Source of the DNA: Pseudomonas sp. MWU13-2100
Lineage (GTDB): Bacteria > Pseudomonadota > Gammaproteobacteria > Pseudomonadales > Pseudomonadaceae
NCBI RefSeq assembly: GCF_023242365.1
Contig: NZ_JALLIX010000001.1
Coordinates: forward strand, 248,001-312,000
Length of the DNA stretch: 64,000 nucleotides
Reading direction: 5' to 3'
The notes beneath the pieces were generated by a model. The model did no database searches. It worked only from the letters and a program-made list of their open reading frames with translations, and was not told the DNA's origin. The translations under genes and the position numbers were made by a program. Positions 7,661 to 18,300 of the stretch are shown here, one piece after another. Positions within the stretch are counted from its first letter, which is position 1, and each line of letters opens with the position of its first letter.

Positions 7661-8446
7661 ATGCTTCCGGCTCTATGGGTTGCAAAAACAGGTTTGGCGG
7701 CACAAGACACCAACCTGACGACTATTTCCAACAACCTGGCCAACGTCTCGACCACCGGCTTCAAGCGTGATCGCGCCGAGTTCCAGGACCTGCTGTATCA
7801 GATCAAGCGCCAGCCGGGTGCCGAGTCGACCCAGGACAGCGAACTGCCGTCGGGTCTGCAACTGGGTACCGGTGTGCGGATCGTCGGCACCCAGAAGAAC
7901 TTCACCGCCGGTAGCCTGCAAACCACCGACCAGCCGCTGGACATGGCCGTCAACGGTCGCGGTTTCTTCCAGATCCTGCAACCGGACGGCACCACGGCCT
8001 ACACCCGTGACGGTACCTTCCACCTGAGCAACACCGGGCAGATCGTCACCGCCAGTGGTTTCACCCTGCAGCCGGCGATCATCATCCCGAACAACGCCCA
8101 GACCTTCACCGTCGGCCAGGATGGCACGGTCTCGATCACCGTCGCCGGCAACCCGGCTTCGCAAGTGATCGGCAATATCCAGACCGCCGACTTCATCAAC
8201 CCGGCCGGCCTGCAGGCCAAGGGCGGCAACCTGTTCCTGGAAACCGCTGCCAGTGGCGCGCCGCAAGTCGGCACCCCGGGTCTCAACGGTTTCGGTACCA
8301 CCGAGCAGAGCACTCTGGAAACCTCCAACGTCAGCACCGTGGAAGAAATGGTCAACATGATCACCACTCAGCGTGCCTACGAGATGAACTCCAAGGTGAT
8401 TTCCACCGCCGACCAGATGCTCCAGTACGTCGCACAGAACCTGTAA
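7661..8446 (+). CDS. flgG: Flagellar distal rod protein FlgG
   Basis: A 261-residue distal rod subunit, the standard length. The N-terminal TTISNNLANVSTTGFKRDR and C-terminal STVEEMVNMITTQRAYEMNSK are near-consensus for FlgG. It polymerises above FlgF and passes through the P and L rings built by the next two genes. AAGGAGA stands 6-7 bases upstream of ATG 7661. It follows flgF by 46 bases in the same operon. Confidence 0.98.
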   Translation: MLPALWVAKTGLAAQDTNLTTISNNLANVSTTGFKRDRAEFQDLLYQIKRQPGAESTQDSELPSGLQLGTGVRIVGTQKNFTAGSLQTTDQPLDMAVNGRGFFQILQPDGTTAYTRDGTFHLSNTGQIVTASGFTLQPAIIIPNNAQTFTVGQDGTVSITVAGNPASQVIGNIQTADFINPAGLQAKGGNLFLETAASGAPQVGTPGLNGFGTTEQSTLETSNVSTVEEMVNMITTQRAYEMNSKVISTADQMLQYVAQNL

Positions 8447-8501
8447 TCAAGTCTATGAGGCGGCCTGAAGTGCGCCTGCAACACCGTGAGGTAATAGGGT
8501 C

Positions 8502-9179
8502 ATGAATCGGTTGTTTTCCATGCTCGCATTGAGCGCGATGGCGCTGTTGGCCGGCTGTATGAGCCCGCCGCCCAAGCCCAATGACCCGTATTACGCCCCG
8601 GTGTTGCCGCGCACCCCATTGCCCGCCGCGGCGAACAACGGTTCGATCTATCAGGCCGGTTTCGAGCAGAACTTGTATGGCGACCGCAAGGCGTTTCGGG
8701 TCGGTGACATTGTCACCATTACCCTTAATGAAGCCACTCAGGCGAGCAAGAATGCCAACTCCGACCTGTCGAAGAAAGATGCCAACAACTTTGGCCTGAC
8801 CTCCCTCTTCGGCTCGCCGGTGACCAGCGGCAATGTAAACCTGGGTATCGGTTATGGCGGTACCAAGACCACCGATGGCACCTCCAAGGCCGCGCAGAGC
8901 AACAGCCTGACCGGTTCGATCACGGTGACCGTGGCCGACGTGTTGCCCAATGGCATTATCGCTGTGCGCGGTGAGAAGTGGTTGACCCTCAACACCGGCA
9001 ATGAGTTGGTGCGTATCGCCGGGCTGATCCGGGCGGACGATATCGCCACCGACAACACCGTTCCGTCCACTCGCGTGGCCGATGCGCGCATCACCTACTC
9101 GGGTACCGGCGCTTTTGCCGATACGAGCCAGCCGGGTTGGCTCGACCGCTTCTTCCTCAGCCCGCTCTGGCCTTTCTAG
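8502..9179 (+). CDS. flgH: Flagellar L-ring protein FlgH (lipoprotein)
   Basis: A 225-residue outer-membrane L-ring subunit. The N-terminal [19 protein letters not shown] is a lipoprotein signal peptide with lipobox LLAGC, lipidated at Cys19. The [21 protein letters not shown] and [10 protein letters not shown] segments are typical of FlgH. It is preceded by flgG and followed 11 bases later by flgI, whose product forms the P-ring on which FlgH stacks. Confidence 0.97.
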   Translation: MNRLFSMLALSAMALLAGCMSPPPKPNDPYYAPVLPRTPLPAAANNGSIYQAGFEQNLYGDRKAFRVGDIVTITLNEATQASKNANSDLSKKDANNFGLTSLFGSPVTSGNVNLGIGYGGTKTTDGTSKAAQSNSLTGSITVTVADVLPNGIIAVRGEKWLTLNTGNELVRIAGLIRADDIATDNTVPSTRVADARITYSGTGAFADTSQPGWLDRFFLSPLWPF

Positions 9180-9190
9180 GTGCTACGACC

Positions 9191-10300
9191 ATGTTCAATC
9201 TCAAGCATCTGATGGCGGCTGTGCTGCTGATGTCCACCGCTCTCGGTGCCCAGGCCGAGCGGTTGAAGGACATCGCCAGTATTTCCGGTGTGCGTTCCAA
9301 CCAGCTGATTGGTTATGGCCTGGTGGTCGGTCTCAACGGTTCGGGTGACCAGACCACGCAGACACCATTCACCCTGCAGACCTTCAACAACATGCTCTCG
9401 CAGTTTGGCATCAAGGTGCCGGCCAACGCTGGCACCGTGCAGTTGAAGAACGTCGCGGCGGTGTCGATCAGTGCCGATCTGCCGGCGTTCGCCAAGCCGG
9501 GGCAGGTGGTGGATATCACCGTCTCGTCCATCGGTAACGCCAAGAGCCTGCGCGGCGGCACCCTGTTGATGACGCCGCTCAAGGGTATCGACGGTAACGT
9601 CTACGCCATTGCCCAGGGCAACCTGGTGGTGGGCGGTTTTGATGCTTCGGGCGCGGATGGTTCGAAGATCACCGTCAACGTTCCGTCGGCCGGCCGTATT
9701 CCTGGCGGGGCTTCGGTGGAGCGCGCGGTACCGAGTGGCTTCAACCAGGGCAACAGCCTGACCCTGAACCTCAATCGTTCCGACTTCACCACGGCCAAGC
9801 GGGTGGTCGACAAGGTCAATGACCTGCTCGGCCCGGGCGTGGCCCAGGCCATCGACGGCGGTTCGATCCGCGTCACCGCGCCGCTGGATCCGAGCCAGCG
9901 GGTCGACTACCTGTCGATGTTGGAAAACCTCGAGGTTGACCCGGGCCAGGCCGTGGCGAAAGTCATCATCAACTCGCGCACCGGCACTATCGTGATCGGT
10001 CAGAACGTCAAGGTGTCGCCGGCCGCGGTGACCCACGGCAGCCTGACCGTGACCATTACCGAAGACCCGATCGTCAGCCAGCCGGGGCCGCTGTCCAATG
10101 GCACCACGGCAGTGGTACCGCGTTCGCGGGTCAACGCCCAGCAGGAAGCCAAGCCGATGTTCAAGTTCGGCCCGGGGACCACCCTGGACGAGATCGTCCG
10201 TGCGGTGAACCAGGTGGGTGCGGCGCCAGGCGACTTGATGGCGATCCTCGAAGCCTTGAAACAGGCCGGCGCCTTGCAAGCCGACCTGATCGTGATTTGA
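9191..10300 (+). CDS. flgI: Flagellar P-ring protein FlgI
   Basis: A 369-residue periplasmic P-ring subunit with a Sec signal peptide, predicted cleavage after AQA (residue 22) before [13 protein letters not shown]. The segments [17 protein letters not shown] and the terminal [26 protein letters not shown] are FlgI hallmarks. I start at ATG 9191 because the longer open frame from 9137 would place 18 residues before the signal peptide and overlap flgH. Confidence 0.98.
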   Translation: MFNLKHLMAAVLLMSTALGAQAERLKDIASISGVRSNQLIGYGLVVGLNGSGDQTTQTPFTLQTFNNMLSQFGIKVPANAGTVQLKNVAAVSISADLPAFAKPGQVVDITVSSIGNAKSLRGGTLLMTPLKGIDGNVYAIAQGNLVVGGFDASGADGSKITVNVPSAGRIPGGASVERAVPSGFNQGNSLTLNLNRSDFTTAKRVVDKVNDLLGPGVAQAIDGGSIRVTAPLDPSQRVDYLSMLENLEVDPGQAVAKVIINSRTGTIVIGQNVKVSPAAVTHGSLTVTITEDPIVSQPGPLSNGTTAVVPRSRVNAQQEAKPMFKFGPGTTLDEIVRAVNQVGAAPGDLMAILEALKQAGALQADLIVI

Positions 10301-10310
10301 GGCCGTCGAT

Positions 10311-11606
10311 ATGGTGGACATGCGCAAGAGCGGATTGACAGGCACCAGCGACTCCGGTGCCTACAGTGACCTGAACCGACTGAACAGCCTGAAGGTCGGT
10401 AATCGCGACAGCGCCGGCAACATTCGCAAGGTGGCGCAGGAGTTCGAGTCGCTGTTCGTTGGCGAAATGCTCAAGTCCGCGCGCGCGGCCACTGATGTAA
10501 TGGCTCAGGACAATCCGCTCAATACCCCGGCGACCAAGCAGTACCAGGAAATGTACGACCATCAGTTGGCCGTGACCATGTCGCGCCAGGGTGGCGGTAT
10601 CGGCCTGGCCGATGTGCTGGTGCGCCAGATGACCAAGAACAAACCGACGCGGCCCGCCGACGGCGGGCTCAAGGTCGGGCCGCCGGCCGGTACGCTGGCG
10701 ACCGAAACGCCAGTGCAGACACCGATCGGTGCCGGCACCACCACGGCGGCGACCGCGGCTTCACCGTTCGCGCGCTCCAATGGCCAGCGGCCGCTATGGG
10801 CCTCGCGGGTTGCCAGTCCGATCCACAACAGCGACGGCAGCCTGCGCAACGACATGGCCAAGCTCAACGAGCGCCGCCTGTCCTTGCCGAGCAAGCTGAC
10901 CGACCGCCTGGTCGCCGGGCTCGTGCCGTCGGCCGATGGCAGCCTGGCCACGGTCAATACCCAGGCCGTGCCGGCGCGCAACAGCGCCGCCAGCGATTCC
11001 GTGCTCCAGGGCCAGGCAGCTCGCAGCTTGAGCGGCGTGTCGACCACGAACATGCGCATCTACGGGCGCGCGGTGGCCCAGCCGCCGTTGGCGCCGGCCA
11101 AGCGGGCTTTCAGTTCGCCGGATGAATTCGTCGCCACCATGCTGCCGATGGCGGAGCAGGCGGCCAGGCGCATCGGGGTCGACCCGCGTTATCTGGTGGC
11201 CCAGGCGGCCCTGGAAACCGGCTGGGGCAAATCAGTCATGCGCCAGCAGGACGGTAGCAGCAGTCACAACCTGTTCGGCATCAAGGCCGGCAGCAGTTGG
11301 CAGGGGCCGCAGGCCCGCGCCATCACCAGCGAGTTCAAAAATGGCCAGATGGTCAAGGAGACGGCGGACTTCCGTTCCTATGCCTCCTACCAGGACAGCT
11401 TTCACGACCTGGTGACCATGCTGCAAAGCAATAATCGCTATCAAGATGTGCTCAAGTCGGCCGATAAACCGGAACAGTTTGTACGCGAGTTGCAAAAGGC
11501 CGGGTATGCCACCGACCCGGACTACGCCAGCAAGATTTCGCAAATAGCAAAACAGATGAAGAGCTACCAGAACTACGCTGCGGCGGGCGCTTCCACGAAT
11601 TTATAA
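10311..11606 (+). CDS. flgJ: Peptidoglycan hydrolase FlgJ (rod cap and muramidase)
   Basis: A 431-residue bifunctional protein. Residues 1 to about 110 form the rod-scaffold domain (KVAQEFESLFVGEMLKSAR, YQEMYDHQLA). Residues about 110-265 are a long Pro/Ala/Thr-rich linker. Residues about 268-425 form the glucosaminidase domain with the catalytic glutamate in AALETGWGKS (Glu302). It is longer than the enteric protein (about 313) because of the linker, as in other pseudomonads. It opens peptidoglycan so the rod can pass. It sits between the ring genes and flgK, with 10-base gaps on both sides. Confidence 0.97.
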   Translation: MVDMRKSGLTGTSDSGAYSDLNRLNSLKVGNRDSAGNIRKVAQEFESLFVGEMLKSARAATDVMAQDNPLNTPATKQYQEMYDHQLAVTMSRQGGGIGLADVLVRQMTKNKPTRPADGGLKVGPPAGTLATETPVQTPIGAGTTTAATAASPFARSNGQRPLWASRVASPIHNSDGSLRNDMAKLNERRLSLPSKLTDRLVAGLVPSADGSLATVNTQAVPARNSAASDSVLQGQAARSLSGVSTTNMRIYGRAVAQPPLAPAKRAFSSPDEFVATMLPMAEQAARRIGVDPRYLVAQAALETGWGKSVMRQQDGSSSHNLFGIKAGSSWQGPQARAITSEFKNGQMVKETADFRSYASYQDSFHDLVTMLQSNNRYQDVLKSADKPEQFVRELQKAGYATDPDYASKISQIAKQMKSYQNYAAAGASTNL

Positions 11607-11616
11607 GGTCTGAATC

Positions 11617-13668
11617 ATGAGCTTGCTCAATATTGGCATGACGGGGTTGAACGCGGCCTCGACGGCGTTGAACACCACCGGTAACAACATTTCCAACGTT
11701 GATACGGCCGGCTATTCGCGTCAGTCAACCGTTCAGACCAGCTCTGCCTCGCAGCAATACGGCAACGTGTTCATCGGTACCGGCACGACCCTGGCGGATG
11801 TCCGTCGAGTCTACAGCGCCTACCTGGATGCGCAGTTGCAGACCGCGACCTCGCTCAGCAGCGATTCGTCCTCGTACCTGGCCCAGGTCACGCCGACGGA
11901 CTCCATGCTGTCGGATACTAATACCGGCATGACTGCTTCGTTGCAGAAGTTCTTCACTTCGCTGCAAAGTGTGTCGACCACTCCGACGGACGATGCCTCG
12001 CGCCAGACCACGCTGACCAGCGCCCAGGCGTTGAGCAACAAACTCAACTCCCTCTCCCAGCAGTTGAGCGACCAGAACACCGGGATCAACACCAACCTGT
12101 CGGATATGGCCGGCCAGGTGAACAAGCTGGCGACCACCATCGCCCAGTACAACGACCAGATTTCCAAGGTCAGCACCGCCGCCGGTGCACCGAACGACCT
12201 GCTGGACCAGCGCAACGAGGCCGTGCGCCAGCTGTCCGAGCTGGTCGGGACCCAGGTGGTCCAGCGCGGTTCGAGTTATGACGTCTACATCGGCAGTGGC
12301 CAACCGCTGGTGATGGGCAACAGCACCAACTCCCTGTCCGCGGTGCCGAGCAAGGACGATCCGAGCCAGTCGGCCCTGCAACTGGATCGCGGCACCAGTA
12401 CCGTCGACATCACTGCCACCGTGACCGGTGGCGAGATCGGTGGCCTGCTGCGCTATCGCAGCGATGTGCTCGAGCCGTCGATCAACGCGTTAGGGCGCAT
12501 CGCCATGGTCGCGGCCGACCAGATGAACAAGCAGCAGGCCCAGGGCATCGACAAGAACGGCAACTTCGGTTCGCCGATCTTCAACGATATCAACAGCCCC
12601 TCCCTGGTCAACCAGCGCAGTATCGCCAATGCGAACAACAGCGCCGGTTCCGGCAATCTGAACGTGAACATCGCCGATACCGGCGCGCTGACCACCAACG
12701 ATTACCAGGTCACCTTCAGCAGCGCGACCAACTACAGCGTCACGCGCTCGGACGGCACCGCGATGGGGTCCTTCAGCACCACCACCACGCCACCACCGGT
12801 GATCGACGGGATCACCTTGAGCCTCAATGGCGGCGGCGCGATGAGTGCCGGCGACACCTTCAAGGTGACCCCGACCCGTAGCGGCGCCAGTGACATCCAG
12901 ACGGTGATGACCAACGCGCAGAACATTGCCGCGGCGGCGCCGCTGGCCGGTGTCACCAGTGCCAACAACGGCGGCACCTACACCCAGCCGACCCTGGTCG
13001 ACCAGTTGGGAACGTCCAACGCGACGAACAACGCGCAGTTGCAGGACGCAATCAAGTACGGCACGCCGGCCAAGATCGTCTTCGGTGCGCCCGGTACTGG
13101 TGCGACCGCGGGGACCCAGGGCTACACCCTGACTGATGCGCAGGGCAACGTAATGGGCACCGGTACCATCGTGCCGGGGCAGGCCAACACCCTGAACCTG
13201 AAAGTGAACATGGTTGACGCCAGTGGTAATCCAGTGTTGGACGGCGCAGGCGTGCAGAAGACTTTCACCGTTCAGACCACGGTCAGCGGCAACCCGAAAA
13301 CCGGTGAAAGCTTCACCATGTCCATGACCGGCGCCGGTTCTTCGGACAACCGTAACAGCGCCGCCATGATCGCCCTGCAAACCAAGCAGACCGTGGGCAC
13401 CAATACCACGAGCAAGGGCAGCAGTATCTCCGATGCCTATGGCACGCTGGTCTCCACCGTCGGTACCAAGGCGGCCCAGGCCACCTCGGACAATACGGCG
13501 ACCACGACCATCCTGACCACTGCCAAGGGCGCCCGCGATTCGCTGTCCGGCGTCAACCTGGACGAAGAGTCCGCCAACCTGGTCAAGTACCAGCAGTACT
13601 ACACGGCCGCGTCGCAGATTATCAAGGCCGCCCAGGCCATCTTCAGCACGCTGCTCAGCAGCCTTTAA
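11617..13668 (+). CDS. flgK: Hook-filament junction protein FlgK (HAP1)
   Basis: A 683-residue junction protein joining hook to filament. The N-terminal MSLLNIGMTGLNAASTALN with NNISNVDTAGYSRQ and the C-terminal VNLDEESANLVKYQQYYTA are diagnostic. The middle (about 330-600) is Thr/Asn/Gly-rich and accounts for the length above the enteric 547 residues. It would be held before export by the FlgN chaperone, which is not in this window. It is followed by flgL 13 bases downstream. Confidence 0.97.
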   Translation: MSLLNIGMTGLNAASTALNTTGNNISNVDTAGYSRQSTVQTSSASQQYGNVFIGTGTTLADVRRVYSAYLDAQLQTATSLSSDSSSYLAQVTPTDSMLSDTNTGMTASLQKFFTSLQSVSTTPTDDASRQTTLTSAQALSNKLNSLSQQLSDQNTGINTNLSDMAGQVNKLATTIAQYNDQISKVSTAAGAPNDLLDQRNEAVRQLSELVGTQVVQRGSSYDVYIGSGQPLVMGNSTNSLSAVPSKDDPSQSALQLDRGTSTVDITATVTGGEIGGLLRYRSDVLEPSINALGRIAMVAADQMNKQQAQGIDKNGNFGSPIFNDINSPSLVNQRSIANANNSAGSGNLNVNIADTGALTTNDYQVTFSSATNYSVTRSDGTAMGSFSTTTTPPPVIDGITLSLNGGGAMSAGDTFKVTPTRSGASDIQTVMTNAQNIAAAAPLAGVTSANNGGTYTQPTLVDQLGTSNATNNAQLQDAIKYGTPAKIVFGAPGTGATAGTQGYTLTDAQGNVMGTGTIVPGQANTLNLKVNMVDASGNPVLDGAGVQKTFTVQTTVSGNPKTGESFTMSMTGAGSSDNRNSAAMIALQTKQTVGTNTTSKGSSISDAYGTLVSTVGTKAAQATSDNTATTTILTTAKGARDSLSGVNLDEESANLVKYQQYYTAASQIIKAAQAIFSTLLSSL

Positions 13669-13681
13669 GGAGTCGTGATTC

Positions 13682-15247
13682 ATGCGCATTTCCACCGCCC
13701 AGTATTACGAAACCACGGCTGCCAACTACCAACGCGGCTACAACGACACGCTCAAGACCAGTGCCGAGGCCAGCAGCCTGGTCAAGGTCAATACTGCCGC
13801 GGATGACCCGGTAGGGGCTGCCCGGCTGTTGCAACTGGGCCAGCAAAGCGCTTCGTTGACCCAGTACGCGAGCAATATCAGTTCGCTCAAAGGCTCGTAC
13901 AGCCAGTCGGAAACGGCCTTGACCGCGATTCAGAACGCCATGCAATCGGCCCGCGAAATCGGCCTGTCGGCCATCAGCGGTACTAACACCGATGCCGATC
14001 GCAAGGCCTATGCCCAGCAGTTGGGACAAATCCAGCAAACGGTCCTCGGGCTGATGAACAGCCAGGATGCCAACGGCAACTACCTGTTCGCCGGTTCGAA
14101 GACCAGCACCGCGCCCTATACCGCCAACTCCGACGGCACCTATAGTTACAACGGTGATCAGTCGCAGTTGAACCTGGCCATTGGTGACAATAGTTCGGTG
14201 GCCAGCAATGTGACCGGCTGGGACGCGTTCCAGCAGTCCATCAACACTTCCCGTACCCAGGTCACCATGACCTCGCCGGCCGTGGACGACGGCCGCGTGA
14301 CCCTGTCCAACGGCCAGATCAGCAATAGCGCGACCTACGACGCCAAGTTCGCTGGCGGTCAGCCGTATACCGTCAGCTTCCTCAGCAGTACCCAGATCAA
14401 GATCACCGATGCCGGCGGCAACGACGTCACTTCCGAAGCCAGCCAGAACGGTGTGATCAGCAACAGCAACGGGGCGAACCAGACGGTCACCTTCCGTGGC
14501 GTGGACCTGGGGTTGAACCTCAACCTCAAGACTGGCGATGTGCCGGACACCGTGATTGCCGGGCATAGCTTCACCCTGGCGGCGCAGCCGGATACCTTCA
14601 ACACCTCGCGCAGCGCCGGCAACCCGTCGACCGCGGTGGTGACCGGGGCGACGACCACCAACCAGGCCGCCTACGACAGCACCTTCCCCACCGGTGGGGC
14701 GATCCTCAAGTTCACCAGCGCCACGGCCTACGACCTCTACGCGGCGCCGGTCACGGCCAGCAGCCGGCCGGTGTCCTCGGGCACCATGGCCGGATCGACG
14801 GCAACGGCGGCGGGGGTCAGTCTGACCTTTGGCGGTACGCCGGCGGCCGGTGATCAGTTTGTGGTCCAGCCGAACAATCACCAGACCCAAAACATCCTCG
14901 ATACCTTGAACCAGATGATTGGTACGTTGAACACGCCGGCCGATGGCAATCCGGTTGCCCAGCAAAAGCTGCTGGCGTCCATGAGCACCGGGGTCAGCAA
15001 CGTCACCAGCGCCATGGACCAGGCGGGCAGTGCGGTCACCGCCATCGGTACCCGCGGCCAGGCCCTGGATGCCCAGGACGCCACCAACCAGAGCCTGGTC
15101 ATGGCCAACACCACCAGCCAGGGGGCGATTCGCGACGCCGACCCGGCGGCGGTCATGACCCAGCTGACCCTGCAGCAGACCATGTTGCAGGCGGCGCAGT
15201 TGGCGTTCAGCAAAATCAGCCAACTGGGCCTGTTCAACAAGATCTGA
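13682..15247 (+). CDS. flgL: Hook-filament junction protein FlgL (HAP3)
   Basis: A 521-residue second junction protein. Flagellin-like termini are visible: MRISTAQYYE with NTAADDPVGAARLLQL near the start, and VMTQLTLQQTMLQAAQLAFSKISQL at the end. It is much longer than enteric FlgL (about 317) because of a Thr/Ser-rich surface-exposed centre. It ends at 15247; the glycosyltransferase frame follows immediately, so the sugar island may be read partly from the flgF promoter. Confidence 0.96.
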   Translation: MRISTAQYYETTAANYQRGYNDTLKTSAEASSLVKVNTAADDPVGAARLLQLGQQSASLTQYASNISSLKGSYSQSETALTAIQNAMQSAREIGLSAISGTNTDADRKAYAQQLGQIQQTVLGLMNSQDANGNYLFAGSKTSTAPYTANSDGTYSYNGDQSQLNLAIGDNSSVASNVTGWDAFQQSINTSRTQVTMTSPAVDDGRVTLSNGQISNSATYDAKFAGGQPYTVSFLSSTQIKITDAGGNDVTSEASQNGVISNSNGANQTVTFRGVDLGLNLNLKTGDVPDTVIAGHSFTLAAQPDTFNTSRSAGNPSTAVVTGATTTNQAAYDSTFPTGGAILKFTSATAYDLYAAPVTASSRPVSSGTMAGSTATAAGVSLTFGGTPAAGDQFVVQPNNHQTQNILDTLNQMIGTLNTPADGNPVAQQKLLASMSTGVSNVTSAMDQAGSAVTAIGTRGQALDAQDATNQSLVMANTTSQGAIRDADPAAVMTQLTLQQTMLQAAQLAFSKISQLGLFNKI

Positions 15248-15359
15248 TTTGACCCGGACGCGGGAGCCATCGTGGCTCTTGCGCCTCTACCAACCGCCTT
15301 TTTCAGCGGTTCCAGTGGCTCGTCCGATCGGGGGAGTCGCGCCGCTTGCGAGCCCCGCC

Positions 15360-18300
15360 GTGAATCCAGCCCCACTCGTCAGTCTCGTCATTCCCGCCGT
15401 CAATCCACGCTTTTTTGCCAAGGCTCTGCACAGCGCCTTGGGCCAGAGCTACGGCAATCTCGAAATCATCGTTTGCGATGACAGCCAGGATGACGAAGTC
15501 GGCCGTCTGGTCGAGGTCATGAGCGAGGAGGCGGGGCGGGCGGTACGTTATGTGCGTAACGCGCGCAAGCTCGGGCATGTGGCTAATGTGCTCGCGGGTC
15601 TTGAGCTGGCCCAGGGCGAATTCATCAAGTTTCTCCATGATGACGACCAGTTGTTTGGTGCCTGTATCGAACGCCAGGCGCAGGTCCTGGTCGAGCAGGC
15701 CGACGTCAATCTGGTGCTGGCGCAACGCATGTTCTGGGACGCCGACGATCTGCAACTGCCGATTCGTCTTGAGAACGCTACCTTGGCGCCCACTTGCTCG
15801 GTCTTCAAGGGTGAAGACCTGCTGGCGATTTTCGAGACCTTTCCGGTCAATATCCTGGGCGGTTTCAGCAATGCGCTGTTGCGCCGCGCGGATGCGCTGG
15901 AATGGTTGCCTGCCTTGACCCAGCCGGGGCATTGTTTCGTTGCTTCGCTGGAGTTCGCGCTTTATATCTGCCTGTTACGCCGCGGCAATATGGTGATGCT
16001 GAACCACGTCCTGAGTGTCGAGCGGCGTTACCCGGAGCGACCCAGTCGGCAGCAGGCGATGCGCGAGGCGGTGCTCTCCGAGCGTGAATGGCTGGTGCAG
16101 ATGCTCAAGGCGCGCAGTGGCGAGTCGGCCCCGGCCCATGGCTGGGTCCGCTTGTTGCCGCTGACCCGTGCCCATGAGTCGCCACGGGTCTGGGGTGAAC
16201 TGGCGTTGCTCAGGACCCTGGGCACCAAGCAGACCACCGAGATCTGGCGCGTCGGCGTTACCAGCGAAAGTTTTTCCGAAATGTATGCGCAGTGGTTGGG
16301 GTGTCGGACCCTGACGGAGTCCGAGCGCAAACTGCTGCCCGATGCACTGCTCGAGTGGGCATGGCAGCCGAAGATCGTGGCGGTGGTGATCGATCGGGAA
16401 GGCAGTCTCGCCGGCCTGGACAGTACCCTGCAGAGTCTGGCCGGGCAGCTCTATCCGGCCGAGTTGACACTGGTGCTGTCTGACGCCTGTAGCGAAGCCG
16501 TGCTGTTGGACCGGGTGTTTACCGTGCCTTTGCAAGAGGACTGGCAGCAGCAGCTCAATGAGTTGTTGGCCCAGGTTGATGGGGCTGACTGGTTTTATCT
16601 GTTGCGTGCCGGGGATCGCCTGGTGGAGCCCGCGCTGTTGGTGCTGGCTGATCGCATTGTGCATGCCGGAGAGGAAGGCTGTTTCTATAGTGACGAGAGC
16701 TGTTTGCGCGACGGTGAACCAGCGGAGCCGGTTTTCAAATCCGACTTCAACCTGGATCTGATGCGCAGCTATCCGTATGTGGGGCGTGTACTGGCCTTCA
16801 AGCGCGAGCCTTTCCTGGCGCTCGGCGGCTTCGACTCGCGACATGGCGAGTTGGCGCCTCACGACCTGCTCTGGCGGCTGGTCGAGCAAGTCGGTACCCA
16901 GGCGGTCGGGCATATCGCCGAGGTGCTGGTGGAATCCGTGCTGTCACTTTCCCAATGGATGTCACTGCCCGAGCTGCTCGAACTGAACGCACTGTTGGTC
17001 GAGGCGCATCTGGGGCGTCTCGGCGTGGCCCATGAGTTGCGCGACAGGGGACAGGCGCTGTTCAACCGTGTGGATTATCTGCACGCCGAGCGACCGCTGG
17101 TCTCGATCATTATCGTCTGCAAGGACCAGTTGGCGGCGCTGCAGCGTTGTGTCGAAAGCCTGTTGGAAAAAACCGCTTACCGCGAATACGAGTTGCTGCT
17201 GGTGGACAACGGCAGTGAGAGTCCCGAAGCGCTGGCCTGGCTGAGCGCCATGGCGAGCATGGGCAGCGATCGTTTGCGCGTATTGAGTTTTGCGCAGCAG
17301 GACCAGGCGGCTGTTATCAACGCTGCTGCCGGGCAAGCCAGGGGCGACTATCTGTTGCTGTTCAGCCCCTATCTGGTGGTGACTGACGGTGTCTGGCTCG
17401 ACGAGATGCTGAACCATGCGCAGCGCCCGGAAGTCGGCGTGGTGGGGCCCAAGCTGTTCAATGCGGACGGGCGCGTGGTACATGCCGGTCTGGTGCTTGG
17501 CTTGCATGGGCCGGCGGGTCTGCCTTTTTACGGTGAATCCCTGCAGTCCGCGGGTTATATGCATCGTTTGCAGGTTGCTCATGATCTGAGTGCGGTCGGT
17601 GCCGATTGTCTGATGGTGCGCAAGAGCGTGTTCGACAGCGTGCAGGGGCTGGATGAAGCACAGTTCGTGCAGACGCTCAGTGAAGTCGATTTGTGTCTGA
17701 AGATCGGGCGCAGCGGTTACCTGGTGGTCTGGACCCCCCATGCACAACTGGCCCTGGGCGCGCGTCCAAGCGTTGTTCTCGAAGCGGACCAGCAAGCCTT
17801 GCGTGAGCGTGAGCAGGAGGCGTTCTACCTGCGCTGGCTGCCCGTGATCGCTCGGGATCCGGCCTACAACCCCAACCTGGGCCTGCGTGCTCTGGGCAGC
17901 GGCAGTTTCAGCCTCGAGCCGGGTCTGCTTTCCGGATGGAGCCCGTTCTCAGTCCGCAGCCTGCCGAAGGTCCTGGCGCTTCCGGTCAATGCCTCGGCCA
18001 TCGGCCATTACCGGGTGACGCAACCACTGATCGAACTGCAGGCCGCGGGACGGGCGGTTGGCCGGGTCATGTATGAAATGCCGTCGATTATCGAGGTGGA
18101 GCGTCAGTCTCCTGACGTTATCGTGTTGCAGGGGCGTTATACCGAAGGGCCGATCAATGAATGCGTGCCGCTGAAGACCTACTCGAACGCCCGGCGCATC
18201 TACGAGCTGGATGACTATGTGATCCAACCGACCAAGAAAAACGCCCATGTTCGCAATATGCCGACCCGTGACGAAATGGAGGCGCTGGTTCGTCGTGGCA

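Noticed and set aside
13655..15223. A 522-residue minus-strand frame opposite flgL, and similar long frames opposite flgK (12490-13695) and fliP-fliR (58035-59486)
   Set aside because: Gly/Arg/His-rich translations with no motifs, fully nested in conserved flagellar genes; typical shadow frames.
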